Part shown: one piece after another, positions 15,355 through 24,519 of the stretch
Numbering within the stretch: position 1 is the first letter of the stretch
How the letters are laid out: the number at the start of each line of letters is the position of its first letter
Assembly: GCF_030157465.1 (NCBI RefSeq)
Contig: NZ_JAOAUU010000079.1
Coordinates: forward strand, 1 to 64,000
Direction of reading: 5' to 3'
DNA: 64,000 nt
From: Zoogloea sp.
Lineage (GTDB): Bacteria > Pseudomonadota > Gammaproteobacteria > Burkholderiales > Rhodocyclaceae
Program-made: the position numbers and the translations under genes
Notes under the pieces: generated by a model
The model's input: the letters and a program-made list of their open reading frames with translations, nothing else
Database searches by the model: none
Told to the model about the DNA's origin: nothing

Positions 15355-17238
15355 ATGACGTTCCATCCCCACCTGGCGCTCGCTCTGGCACTGGCAACCG
15401 CGGCCTGCACATCCCTGCCGCCAAGCCCGCCGTCGACAAGCCACATCCGCGCGGATGGAAGCGTGCAGGCGTCGCCAGCCATTCCGCCGCTGGTGCCCGA
15501 CATCCTGCCGCTGCCACGTCCGGCAGCCGAGCCCAAGGTGGAAACGTATTCCGTGGTCGTCACAAACCTGAACATCCAGGACCTGCTCTTCGCCCTCGCC
15601 CGCGATGCCCGGATCAACATCGACATTCACCCCGGCCTCACCGGCACGGTCACTCTCAACGCCATCAACCAGACCCTGCCGCAAATCCTGTCGCGCCTCG
15701 CCCGGCAAGTGGACATGCGCTACGAATTCGACGGCCCCAACCTGCTGGTGATGCCCGACAGTCCCTTCCTGCGCAGCTATCGCGTGGATTACGTCAACCT
15801 CAGCCGAAACGTCTCGGGCACCGTATCCACCAACACCCAGATCGCAACCAGCGGCACCGGCACCACCTATTCGGGCAACGCTGGCCTGCCGGCGAGCAGC
15901 ATGGTCAGCGGCGGCAACGTTTCCGCCACCCGCATCGAAAACACCTCGCGCAACCAGTTCTGGGAATCGGTCGAGAAAAACCTCCGCGACCTCCTGCGCG
16001 AAACCGACAAGATCCTCCCCGAAGGCTCCAGCGAAACCCTCATCGAAAACGTCGAAACCGCCACCACCACCGGCACAGGAGCCGGCCTCGCCCAGTCCTC
16101 CGCAGGCACAGGCAATCGCTCCCGCAGCCGCAACGTCCCGCAGCAAGCTGGTGGTGGTGGCCTGGCGGCCAGCCCCGGCCCCGCCGCCATGCAGAACAGC
16201 ACCACCACCATGGTGCATAAATCCACCTTCCGAGAAGCGGCGTCCGTCATCGCCAACCGCGAGACCGGCGTCGTCACCGTCCGAGCTACCGGGCGCCAGC
16301 ACGAAAAAGTGCGCGAATTCATCGACGAAGTGATGGTCGCAGCCCGCCGCCAGGTTCTCATCGAGGCCACGATCCTCGAAGTCGGCTTGTCCGACACCTA
16401 TCGCCAGGGCATCGAATGGCGGCGCATCCTCGATAGTGGCACCCGTTTCGGCATCACCGGCCCGGCGCTCGGCGCCAGCACCGGCAACGCCGTCACGCCC
16501 TTCAGCCTCGCCTACAGCAGCGCCGGCGGCATCGACTCGACGATCCGGCTCCTCGAAGGTTTCGGCACGGTCAAAGTGCTGTCCAGCCCCAAGCTGTCAG
16601 TGCTCAACAACCAGACCGCCGTGATCAAGGTGGTTGAAGAGTATGTCTACTTCAACGTCAAGGCCGACACCACCCAGACGGCCAACACCGGCGCCCTGAC
16701 CACCGTCACCACTACGCCCCAGGCCGTTTCCGTCGGTCTCGTCATGACGGTCACACCGCAGGTCAGCGAGAACGACGAGATCATCCTCAACGTGCGCCCC
16801 ACCATCTCCAGCATCGCCGACTTCCGGCGCGACCCGAATCCCAACATCCCGGCCAGCATCGCCAATCTCGTGCCGCAGATCCGCACCCGCGAGATCGAAT
16901 CCATCCTGCGCCTGGGCAACGGCGAAACCGCCATCCTCGGTGGCCTGATGGAAGACCGCATCGACTACAAGACCGGCCGCGTCCCGCTCATCGGAGCCAT
17001 CCCGCTGCTCGGCGAGCTCTTCACCAACCGGGACAACGCCATTCAGAAGACCGAGCTGGTCATATTCCTGCGCCCCATCGTCGTGCGCGAGCCTGGTGTC
17101 ATCGCCAACACCCCCCACCTGCGCCAGTTACTCCCTGCCGGTAACTTCCTCACCGACACACCCCGCCCCGGCAGCCGTAACTTTCCCCCGCCACGCACGG
17201 CGGGCGAGATCGCCAGCCCCGGAGCAGGCACCCCATGA
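15355..17238 (+). CDS. mshL: MSHA-type pilus secretin MshL
   Basis: 627-aa outer-membrane secretin, the channel through which a type IV pilus exits. The N-terminus has a hydrophobic signal ending LATAAC, a plausible lipobox. A secretin N domain (about 60-130) is followed by a Ser/Thr/Gly-rich low-complexity stretch (about 150-290). The C-terminal secretin domain contains VKVLSSPKLSVLNNQTA, VGLVMTVTPQVSENDEI and VPLIGAIPLLGELF. Followed with a 4-bp overlap by the MshN-like gene. No strong ribosome binding site is visible before the ATG at 15355. Confidence 0.92.
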   Translation: MTFHPHLALALALATAACTSLPPSPPSTSHIRADGSVQASPAIPPLVPDILPLPRPAAEPKVETYSVVVTNLNIQDLLFALARDARINIDIHPGLTGTVTLNAINQTLPQILSRLARQVDMRYEFDGPNLLVMPDSPFLRSYRVDYVNLSRNVSGTVSTNTQIATSGTGTTYSGNAGLPASSMVSGGNVSATRIENTSRNQFWESVEKNLRDLLRETDKILPEGSSETLIENVETATTTGTGAGLAQSSAGTGNRSRSRNVPQQAGGGGLAASPGPAAMQNSTTTMVHKSTFREAASVIANRETGVVTVRATGRQHEKVREFIDEVMVAARRQVLIEATILEVGLSDTYRQGIEWRRILDSGTRFGITGPALGASTGNAVTPFSLAYSSAGGIDSTIRLLEGFGTVKVLSSPKLSVLNNQTAVIKVVEEYVYFNVKADTTQTANTGALTTVTTTPQAVSVGLVMTVTPQVSENDEIILNVRPTISSIADFRRDPNPNIPASIANLVPQIRTREIESILRLGNGETAILGGLMEDRIDYKTGRVPLIGAIPLLGELFTNRDNAIQKTELVIFLRPIVVREPGVIANTPHLRQLLPAGNFLTDTPRPGSRNFPPPRTAGEIASPGAGTP

Positions 17239-18398
17239 GCCTGCTGCTCGACGTCCTGCGCAAGGCCGAGGAAGGACATCCCCAAACCGGGACTACCCCG
17301 GCAAGGCCCGCCCTCTCGCTGGCTCGCATCGAACTGGAACCGCTCCCCGAAGCAACACACCGGCAAACCGCGCAATCCGCCTCCACGGCGCATGAACAGA
17401 TACCCTCCGAAGCCAACCCGACGACTGCGGCAACCCCGCGCCCCGCCCCCGAAGCCCCTGCACCGACCCTGCCGCCGGCCCGATCCGCACGCCGCGCATG
17501 GCAACCAATCCTTGTCGCCGCCCTCACCACCGGCCTGATCTCCGCCGCCTGGCTTTGGCTGACACCGGAACCCGCATCGCTTGCCCACGCCACCCCCGCA
17601 CCGGCCCGGCTCCCCGACCTTGTGCCGGAGCCACCCGCCAGCCCGGCGCCAGCATTCCCCCCCGAACCCGAACAGGAAACCGCCGCCCAGCCGGTCAGTA
17701 CCCAGCCCGCCACGGTCATGGCGCGCGCGCAAAAACCGGAACCCAGGTCAGTCATCCACGAGCCTGCCTCCGAGCACGAAGAAGCCGTCCATTTCCAGCG
17801 CGGCACGGCCGACACCGCCCCCGCGGCGCAGCTCACAAGCCGCGCCCACGATGCCTACACCATCAGCAAGCTGCAGCTCGCACAAACGCTTTACCACGAG
17901 GCCCTCGCCGCCGACCCCGCAAACGTCGACGCCCTGGACGGACTCGGTGCCATCGCCCTGCGCGACAGGCGCCCGGCCGAGGCCGAAGCCTACTTTCGGC
18001 GCGCACTCCTCGCCCGGCCCCACGACTCGGTCGCCCTCGCCGGCCTCAGCCGGCTACAAGCCTCCGATCCGCAGCAAACCGAAACGCGCCTGAAAAACCA
18101 CCTCGCCAGCCAGCCCGACGCACCCGCCCCACACCTCGCCCTGGCCGAAACACTGGCCCACCAGCAGCGCTGGGCCGAAGCCCAGCAAGCGTGGTTTCAG
18201 GCCCACCGCCTCGCCCCCCACGAGCCCGACATCGCCTACAACCTCGCCGTCAGCCTCGACCACCTCGGCCAGCGCCGCCCCGCCGCCAGCTACTACCGCA
18301 AGGCACTGGACCTGGCCAATCACCAGCCCGCCCGCTTCCCCCGCGAGCACTGCGAAACCCGCCTGAAAACCCTGCAGGCCCCGGAGCCCGCACCATGA
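17235..18398 (+). CDS. MshN-like TPR protein of the MSHA-type pilus apparatus
   Basis: 387 aa. It starts MSLLLDVLRKAEEG, the N-terminal cytoplasmic box typical of MshN and of GspB-like proteins. A Pro/Ala-rich stretch with one TM helix (about 93-115) follows, then at least four TPR units (about 205-380) likely exposed to the periplasm. ATGA overlaps join it to both the secretin gene and the ATPase gene. Likely an assembly or alignment factor linking inner and outer membrane parts. Third codon positions are extremely C-rich. Confidence 0.8.
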   Translation: MSLLLDVLRKAEEGHPQTGTTPARPALSLARIELEPLPEATHRQTAQSASTAHEQIPSEANPTTAATPRPAPEAPAPTLPPARSARRAWQPILVAALTTGLISAAWLWLTPEPASLAHATPAPARLPDLVPEPPASPAPAFPPEPEQETAAQPVSTQPATVMARAQKPEPRSVIHEPASEHEEAVHFQRGTADTAPAAQLTSRAHDAYTISKLQLAQTLYHEALAADPANVDALDGLGAIALRDRRPAEAEAYFRRALLARPHDSVALAGLSRLQASDPQQTETRLKNHLASQPDAPAPHLALAETLAHQQRWAEAQQAWFQAHRLAPHEPDIAYNLAVSLDHLGQRRPAASYYRKALDLANHQPARFPREHCETRLKTLQAPEPAP

Positions 18399-20098
18399 AC
18401 CCGGCCGCAATCCCCATCGGACAAACCCTCCTCGAACTCGGCCTGATCAGCGCCGATCAGCTCCACATCGCCCTGCGCGAACAAGGCCGGAGTGGCGAAG
18501 CCCTTGGCCGCCAGCTGGTACGCCTCGGCTTTCTCTCCGAAGCCACCCTGCGCGATGCCCTCGCCCGCACCTTAGACCGGCCCAGCGCCGACCTCGCCCA
18601 CCTGCTGCCCGACGCCGAAGCCCTGGCCCTCGTCCCCCAGCATGTCGCCAAGCGCCTCAAGCTCATCCCGCTCAGCTACGACGCCGCCCGGCAGCGCCTC
18701 GTCATCGCCTCCGGTGAAATCGACAACCTCGTCGCCCTCGACCAGCTCGGCAGCCTGCTGCCACCCGGCACACAAGTCGAGATCCAGCTCGCCGGCGACT
18801 CCGACATCGCCCGCGCCATCGACCAGCTCTACGGCCACGAACTGTCCATCGATGGCATCCTGCATGAAATCGAAACCGGTGAGCCCGACCTCCGCAGCCC
18901 CTCCGGCCGCGCCGGCGAATACGCCCAGCCGGTGGTCCGGCTCATCGACGCGCTGCTCACCGACGCCGTCAAGCGCGACGCCTCCGACATCCACTTCGAA
19001 CCCGAAGCCGCCTTTCTGCGCATCCGTTACCGCATCGACGGCCTACTGCGCCAGATCCGCGCCCTTCATAAATCCTGCTGGCCGGCCATGGCCGTACGCC
19101 TCAAGGTGATGGCGGGGCTCAACATCGCCGAAACCCGCGCACCGCAGGATGGCCGCATCTCGCTCCACGTCAGCGGGCGGCCGGTGGATTTCCGCGTCGC
19201 CACCCAGCCCACCATCCACGGCGAAAACATCGTCCTCCGGATCCTCGACCGCCAGAAAGGCCTCGTCGCCCTCGATCAGCTCGGCCTCGCCGACCCCCAG
19301 CTCGATCTGCTCAAACTGATGATCGCCCGCCCCGAAGGCCTGATCCTCGTCACCGGCCCCACCGGCAGCGGCAAAACCACCACGCTGTATTCAATCCTCG
19401 GCCACATCAACGCCGAAGGCATCAACATCATGACGCTGGAGGATCCGGTCGAGTACCCGATGCCGATGATCCGGCAAACGGCCGTTTCCGATTCCGCCCG
19501 CCTCGATTTCGCCAACGGCGTACGCGCCATGCTGCGGCAGGATCCGGACGTCATCCTTGTTGGTGAAATACGCGATGCCGACACGGCCCGCATGGCCCTG
19601 CAGGCCGCCATGACCGGGCACCAGGTCTTCTCCACACTGCACACCAACTCGGCCATCGGGGCCATTCCGCGCCTGCTCGACATCGGCATTCTTCCCGACA
19701 TCCTCGCCGGCAACATCATCGGCATCGTCGCCCAGCGCCTCGTCCGCAGGCTCTGCCCGGCGTGCCGCGAAGCCCATCCCGCAAGGGATTACGAACTGCG
19801 CCTGCTGGCCCTGCCCGACACGGCCGAACGCCCTCTGCTGCATCAGCCCAAGGGCTGCCCGCGCTGCGACTTCCAGGGCTACCGCGGACGCCTCGCCATC
19901 ATGGAACTTCTTCGCATCGATCCCGATCTCGACGAACACATCGCCCGTCGCAGCACCGCCCGCGAGATCCGCCAGGCCGCAATCCAGAAAGGTTTCCGCC
20001 CCCTCGCCGACGACGGCACCCGCCGAGTCCTCGAAGGCGAAACCTCCCTCGAAGAACTCTGCAGGGTGGTCAACCTCACCGACCGCATGTTCCCATGA
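18395..20098 (+). CDS. mshE: Type IV pilus extension ATPase, MshE/PilB family
   Basis: Hexameric cytoplasmic ATPase powering pilus assembly; 567 aa. N-terminal MshEN-type domain (about 1-150), which binds c-di-GMP in characterised MshE proteins. Walker A GPTGSGKTTT (about 321-330), Walker B-like DVILVGEIRD, His box TLHTNSA and a tetracysteine zinc motif CPAC...CPRC are all present. The ATG at 18395 overlaps the previous stop as ATGA; upstream extension of the frame is an antisense-like shadow of the TPR gene. Confidence 0.93.
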   Translation: MNPAAIPIGQTLLELGLISADQLHIALREQGRSGEALGRQLVRLGFLSEATLRDALARTLDRPSADLAHLLPDAEALALVPQHVAKRLKLIPLSYDAARQRLVIASGEIDNLVALDQLGSLLPPGTQVEIQLAGDSDIARAIDQLYGHELSIDGILHEIETGEPDLRSPSGRAGEYAQPVVRLIDALLTDAVKRDASDIHFEPEAAFLRIRYRIDGLLRQIRALHKSCWPAMAVRLKVMAGLNIAETRAPQDGRISLHVSGRPVDFRVATQPTIHGENIVLRILDRQKGLVALDQLGLADPQLDLLKLMIARPEGLILVTGPTGSGKTTTLYSILGHINAEGINIMTLEDPVEYPMPMIRQTAVSDSARLDFANGVRAMLRQDPDVILVGEIRDADTARMALQAAMTGHQVFSTLHTNSAIGAIPRLLDIGILPDILAGNIIGIVAQRLVRRLCPACREAHPARDYELRLLALPDTAERPLLHQPKGCPRCDFQGYRGRLAIMELLRIDPDLDEHIARRSTAREIRQAAIQKGFRPLADDGTRRVLEGETSLEELCRVVNLTDRMFP

Positions 20099-21297
20099 CC
20101 CCCTTCGCCTACCGGGCCGTCGACCCGCGCGGGCGAATCGTTCGCGGCCGGCTAGATGCCGGCAATCTTGCAGAGCTCGAACTGCGCCTCTCCCGCCTGG
20201 ATCTCGAACTCCTCCACGGCAAGCCAGCCCCCCGGCGGCACGCCCCGTGGCAACGGCAACTGCCGCGGCGTGAGCTGATCAACTTCTGCTTTCACCTCGA
20301 ACAATTCCTGCAGGCCGGCGTGCCCATCATCGAAAGCCTCGCCGACCTGCGCGACACCATCGAGCACCCGCACTTCCGCGAAATCGTCACCAGCCTCGTC
20401 GACGCCATCGAAGGCGGCGAAACACTGTCCCAGGCCCTGGAGCGCCACCCCCAGGTTTTCGACAACGTCTTCTGCAGCCTCATCCGCGCCGGCGAACGGG
20501 CCGGTGAGCTGCCCACCGTGCTGCGCGCCATCTCAAGCGCCCTCAAGCGCGACGACGAACTCGCCGCCTTCACCCGCCGCATCGCCATCTACCCGGCCAT
20601 CGTCGCCCTCGTCATCCTCGCCGCCATCGGCGTCGCGCTGATCCACGTGGTTCCCGAACTCGCCCGCCTGTTCCACAGCGCCGGCCAGCCGCTACCGCTG
20701 CAAACCCGCCTGCTGATAGGCCTGTCCAGCTTCGTGCGCAGCTACGGCTGGCTGCTGCTCGGCGGAGCCGGCCTCGGCTTCATCGCCTTCCGCCACGCCC
20801 TGGCCAGCCGGCCGGCTTTCCGGCTCTGGTTCGACGACGCGCTGCTGCGCCTGCCGCTTCTCGGCGACGTGCGCAAGAAGCTCATCCTCGCCCGCTTCAC
20901 CGGCCTCTTCGCACTGATGTACAGCTCCGGCATCACCATCGTCGACGCGCTGAACGTCGCCGAAGACGTGGTCGGCAACGCCGCCCTCAAAGAAGGCCTC
21001 ACCCGCGTCGGCCACGGCATCGAGCGCGGCCTCAAGCTCTCCGAAGCCTTCGGCGCCGTTAACCTCTTCCCGCCACTGGTCACCCGCATGCTGCGCGTCG
21101 GCGAAAGCACCGGTGCCCTCGACGCCTCCCTCGCCAACGTCAGCTATTTCTATGAGCGAGACGTGCGCGAAGCCATCGAACGCCTCCAGGCCGGCATCGA
21201 ACCCGCCCTCACCGTCATCCTCGGCATGCTGCTGCTCGCCGTGATGAGCGCAGTCATGCTGCCGATCTACGACATCGTCACGCGGATGAAAATCTGA
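20095..21297 (+). CDS. mshG: Type IV pilus inner-membrane platform protein, MshG/GspF family
   Basis: 400 aa with two tandem T2SSF domains (about 67-190 and 270-392) and three TM segments (about 165-190, 215-240, 370-395). Conserved GVPIIESLADLRD and SSGITIVDALNVAEDV blocks match GspF/PilC proteins, the inner-membrane partner of the ATPase. The ATG at 20095 overlaps the ATPase stop as ATGA. Confidence 0.93.
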   Translation: MTPFAYRAVDPRGRIVRGRLDAGNLAELELRLSRLDLELLHGKPAPRRHAPWQRQLPRRELINFCFHLEQFLQAGVPIIESLADLRDTIEHPHFREIVTSLVDAIEGGETLSQALERHPQVFDNVFCSLIRAGERAGELPTVLRAISSALKRDDELAAFTRRIAIYPAIVALVILAAIGVALIHVVPELARLFHSAGQPLPLQTRLLIGLSSFVRSYGWLLLGGAGLGFIAFRHALASRPAFRLWFDDALLRLPLLGDVRKKLILARFTGLFALMYSSGITIVDALNVAEDVVGNAALKEGLTRVGHGIERGLKLSEAFGAVNLFPPLVTRMLRVGESTGALDASLANVSYFYERDVREAIERLQAGIEPALTVILGMLLLAVMSAVMLPIYDIVTRMKI

Positions 21298-21299
21298 TC

Positions 21300-22775
21300 A
21301 TGGCCGAGCGACATCTTCTTTATCTCACCCACGCCGGCCTCCAGGCCTGGAACTGGAACAAAGGGGCACTGAAAGAAATCGCCCGTTTTGCCAGCGACGA
21401 CGACGGCATCAAAGCCTTTTCGGCTCACCTCACCCGCCACCCGCAGGCGCGCTGCACCCTGGTTGCCGACCTGCCCGACGAAGCCTTCCACCTCGAAACC
21501 CTGCCCTTTCTGCGCGGCCGTGACCGCAGCCAGCTGATCGCCCGCCGCCAGGCCCAGCTCCATCTCGACACGCCCTACGTCACCCAACTCTCCCTGGGCC
21601 GCGAAGCCGGCGGCAGCCGCAACGAACGCCTGCTCTTCGCCGCCCTCACCCGTCCGGCCGCACTGCGCCCCTGGCTTGCCGAACTCGGTCGCACCGAAAC
21701 CGTGCTGACCGGCGTACACAGCGCGGCGCTCCTCGGCACGGCCCTCCTGCGGCAGACAAGGCCCATTCCCCCCAGGGCACTGCTGGTCCACAGCAGCCCC
21801 GCAGGGCTGCGCATTTCGTGTTTCGAGCATGGCCTGCTGCGTTTCAGCCGCCTCGTTCCGGGCCTCGGCCCGTCCACTACCGGCCTCTGGCAAACCTGTC
21901 GCGACGAAGTCCAGCGCACCGCCCAATACCTGCTCGGCCAGCGCGCCCTCGACCGCGGCAACGCAACCCCCGTTCTGGTCCTCGCCCATCCCGACCAGCA
22001 CGCCGCCATCCATATGGCTTGCCCCGACTCGCCGGATCTCGGTTTCACGCCGCTCAACCTGCCCGAACTCGCAGCCCGCTGCGGCCTGCAAACCCCACCG
22101 GACAATTCCGACTGTCTCTCGCTGCTCCTTCACCTCGCGGCCCGAACACCCCGCCAGCCCCAGTTCGCGCCGGGCGGCGAACTCCTGCAGCAACGCCTCA
22201 CCCGCGTCGGCACCGCAATCGGCATCGCCGCCGCATCACTGCTATCTGCAAGTCTTGTTATTGCGGCAAAAAATGTCATCGAAACACGGCAGCTCGATCA
22301 ACAAGCCGCGGCCATGCTCGCCGCCCGCCTCACCGAAGAAAGCCACATCGCCGCCCTGATCGCCAGCACGCCAACCCTGCCGCTGCCGCAGGAAACCCTG
22401 CAGGCCGATCTCGCCAGCCTTGGTACCCTGCAGCGCTTTGTCGGCGGCCCCCAGCCCTTTCTCCATCAATTGGCAAATATCCTCGACAGGCAGCCTGGCC
22501 TTGAACTCCTGCAGATCGACTGGTCAGTCCCCAGCCCCTCGACGGCAGCCCCACTGCAGCACATCAGCCTCGAAGTCATCCTGCCGTCCGGATCGGAGCC
22601 CACTGCCAGCCGCTTCCTCGACGCCCTGCGCCAACTGCCAGGCGCAGCGCTCAATGATGAACAGATGCCGGCCAGCCCCGACAGCGACCAGATCCTGCGC
22701 TCGCCCAGCACAGCGGCAACGCCCGAAGCCAGCCGGCTGAACGTACGCGCAACGCTCCGGCCCCCCACACCATGA
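21300..22775 (+). CDS. PilM/PilN-like (MshI-type) pilus assembly protein
   Basis: 491 aa. Residues 1 to about 290 look like an actin-fold PilM/GspL cytoplasmic domain. One TM helix follows at about 303-322 (IGIAAASLLSASLVIA), then a coiled-coil and periplasmic ferredoxin-like part (about 330-490) resembling PilN. It therefore appears to combine PilM and PilN functions in one chain, as MshI/GspL do. Two bases separate it from mshG and an ATGA overlap joins it to the next gene. Assignment rests mainly on order and architecture. Confidence 0.72.
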   Translation: MAERHLLYLTHAGLQAWNWNKGALKEIARFASDDDGIKAFSAHLTRHPQARCTLVADLPDEAFHLETLPFLRGRDRSQLIARRQAQLHLDTPYVTQLSLGREAGGSRNERLLFAALTRPAALRPWLAELGRTETVLTGVHSAALLGTALLRQTRPIPPRALLVHSSPAGLRISCFEHGLLRFSRLVPGLGPSTTGLWQTCRDEVQRTAQYLLGQRALDRGNATPVLVLAHPDQHAAIHMACPDSPDLGFTPLNLPELAARCGLQTPPDNSDCLSLLLHLAARTPRQPQFAPGGELLQQRLTRVGTAIGIAAASLLSASLVIAAKNVIETRQLDQQAAAMLAARLTEESHIAALIASTPTLPLPQETLQADLASLGTLQRFVGGPQPFLHQLANILDRQPGLELLQIDWSVPSPSTAAPLQHISLEVILPSGSEPTASRFLDALRQLPGAALNDEQMPASPDSDQILRSPSTAATPEASRLNVRATLRPPTP

Positions 22776-23371
22776 AACTCCCCGACTCTGGCCGCCTGCG
22801 CCTTCCGCTGATTGCCGGCGCCATCAGCCTGGTCGGCAGTGCCGTCCTTGTTTACTGGAGCCACGCCGGGCGGCTTGCTGCCGAAACCATGCTGCATCAG
22901 CAACGCGCCCGACTCACCCAAACCCATACACGCCACCAGGAAGCACTCGAAACCGACGCAACAACCCGCCGCACCCTGCACCAACTCAACATCCTGCGCA
23001 GCGCCGGTTTTCTCGCCCCGCCAGACCGCCATGCCTGGCAAAACTACATGCAGGCTCGCAAGAGCAGCTACAAACTGGAAAAACTGGACTGGGAAATCAG
23101 CCCGCTCAAGCCTTACTCCCGCACCGAGCCCGACACCCTGCCCACAGCACTGGTCGCCACCACCCTTCGGCTGCGTGGCGAAGTCGCCCATGAAGGCCAG
23201 TTGCTCGCTTTTCTGGAACACCCCACACGTAGCGCCTCCGGCCTCTTTCTGCCCCGTCATTGCCACATCGCACGCACGACCGCCACCGAGCCCCCCTCCC
23301 GCCCCGCCACCGCAGCACTGACTGTCGACTGCGAGATCGACTGGATCAGCCTGAACCTGCCGGGCAGCTAA
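22772..23371 (+). CDS. PilO/MshJ-like pilus assembly protein
   Basis: 199 aa, one N-terminal TM helix (about 13-32), a coiled coil (about 40-80) and a small periplasmic domain, the PilO/GspM architecture. It starts with an ATGA overlap on the MshI-like gene and is the last gene of the pilus operon. The sequence alone is weakly diagnostic; position after the PilM/PilN-like gene carries the call. No pilin, prepilin peptidase or MshK/MshM-type gene is seen on either side. Confidence 0.62.
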   Translation: MKLPDSGRLRLPLIAGAISLVGSAVLVYWSHAGRLAAETMLHQQRARLTQTHTRHQEALETDATTRRTLHQLNILRSAGFLAPPDRHAWQNYMQARKSSYKLEKLDWEISPLKPYSRTEPDTLPTALVATTLRLRGEVAHEGQLLAFLEHPTRSASGLFLPRHCHIARTTATEPPSRPATAALTVDCEIDWISLNLPGS

Positions 23372-23703
23372 ACCTTACAAAAGCACGGCACTCAACTATT
23401 CTTTCAAAAGCAACTACCCCGCCGAGACCCGTCCCCGGCAAAAAATATGAAAGCCGTATGGCGCATTCCATCAACTGCCGGTACTGCCGGCAGGCTCATC
23501 CCGAACGCAGCCTGAATCCCATTTTGAGCACGCCAAAATCTGTCGATTTTTTTTACATGGGTTCACAAAACGGTTCTTCGAATATTAAAAAAAGAAATTT
23601 TTTGTTTAAAAATCAGCAGCCTAAAAAAAACACAAAAACTGGCATGCTGATTGCTAAGTAAAAGAAAGGGCTACAGTGGCCCCTTTCCACAGGAGATTGA
23701 ACA
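23372..23703. other. AT-rich regulatory region upstream of the PEP-CTERM gene
   Basis: 332 bp, no credible gene. The right half (about 23540-23640) is much more AT-rich than the surroundings, with A and T tracts typical of bent or IHF-bound DNA. It ends in a sigma-54 promoter (23640-23656). A TGT-N11-ACA element lies in the T tract near 23540 and could be an activator site, but this is weak. Confidence 0.6.
23640..23656 (+). promoter_or_regulatory. Sigma-54 promoter of the PEP-CTERM gene
   Basis: TGGCAT, five bases, TTGCTA: the -24 GG and -12 GC elements have the exact sigma-54 spacing and match the consensus except at one -24 base. Expected transcription start is about 23666, leaving a leader of about 38 nt with AGGAG eight bases before the ATG. 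PEP-CTERM genes of related bacteria are known to use RpoN with the PrsK/PrsR two-component system. Confidence 0.85.
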
Positions 23704-24519
23704 ATGACCATGACTTTCAAGAAAAGCGTAGCCGCTCTGGCCTCCGTTGCTGCCCTGGCCGCCGCCGGCAATGCCAACGCCTTCCTCAACAACTGGTACA
23801 TCGACGCTGACGGCGCTGCTGGCGCGGGCGCTGCAGTGCAAGTTGACGAGTACCTTGACCTGAACGGACAAGCGTATATCAACAACTCTTTCAGCGACGC
23901 CACCAACTTCACGTTCAACGAAGCCGGCAATTTTGCAACGACGATGGCCGACAGCGACCCCCTGAACAAGCCTCTGCCGACTTTTCTGATTTCGACTTTT
24001 ACCGGCACGGGCTCCGGCACGGCTGGCAGCGGCATCACCTTTGATGCGGGCGGCATCCTGAAGGTCTACTCTGGCTCAGCCATCCCCGCCAACCAGATCG
24101 GTGAATTCGTGCTGCAACAAGGCCAAGGCGTACTGCAAAGCACCTCGCTGGTCCCGAACGGCGAAATCAGCCTGGTCTTCAAGGCCACCAGCCTTGACGC
24201 CGGCTACTTCTTCAAAGACGCAGCTCTGACCGACGACCTGGCCGTCGGCGTCGCTGCCGGCAGCAGCGTGCTGTTCGGCTTCGCCTCCACCAACGCTTCC
24301 GCGCTGGCCACCTGGAGCGCCAACGCCAACACCACCCTGACCTCGCTGTACAACGGCGCGTTCAACCCGGACATCACCAACATCGCCAACAACGGCACGA
24401 CCCAACTCGTGATTTCGAACAACGGCCAGTTCCGTCTGGCTGTTCCGGAACCCACCTCGATGGCTCTGGTTGGCCTTGGCCTGACCGGCCTCGCCGCCCT
24501 GCGTCGCCGCAAGGCCTGA
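23704..24519 (+). CDS. PEP-CTERM sorted exoprotein (PepA-like candidate)
   Basis: 271-aa exported protein. An N-terminal signal peptide ends about ANA-F (residue 26). The Gly/Ala/Thr/Asn-rich beta-type body has no Cys. The C-terminus is VPEP, a hydrophobic helix and RRRKA (247-271), the PEP-CTERM signal recognised by exosortase, after which the protein is released to the surface or exopolysaccharide matrix. Length and composition resemble flocculation-associated PepA proteins of Zoogloea, but I cannot align it. Exosortase itself is not in the window. Lower GC and less C-ending codon use than the pilus operon beside it. Confidence 0.92.
   Translation: MTMTFKKSVAALASVAALAAAGNANAFLNNWYIDADGAAGAGAAVQVDEYLDLNGQAYINNSFSDATNFTFNEAGNFATTMADSDPLNKPLPTFLISTFTGTGSGTAGSGITFDAGGILKVYSGSAIPANQIGEFVLQQGQGVLQSTSLVPNGEISLVFKATSLDAGYFFKDAALTDDLAVGVAAGSSVLFGFASTNASALATWSANANTTLTSLYNGAFNPDITNIANNGTTQLVISNNGQFRLAVPEPTSMALVGLGLTGLAALRRRKA

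Noticed and set aside
17498-18394. 299-residue N-terminal extension of the pilus ATPase
   Set aside because: Arg/Pro-rich frame overlapping the TPR gene; the ATGA-coupled start at 18395 gives the normal MshE N-terminus.
23260-23661. 133-aa plus-strand frame before the PEP-CTERM gene
   Set aside because: Overlaps the end of the pilus operon and the sigma-54 regulatory region; low-complexity Lys/Asn end.
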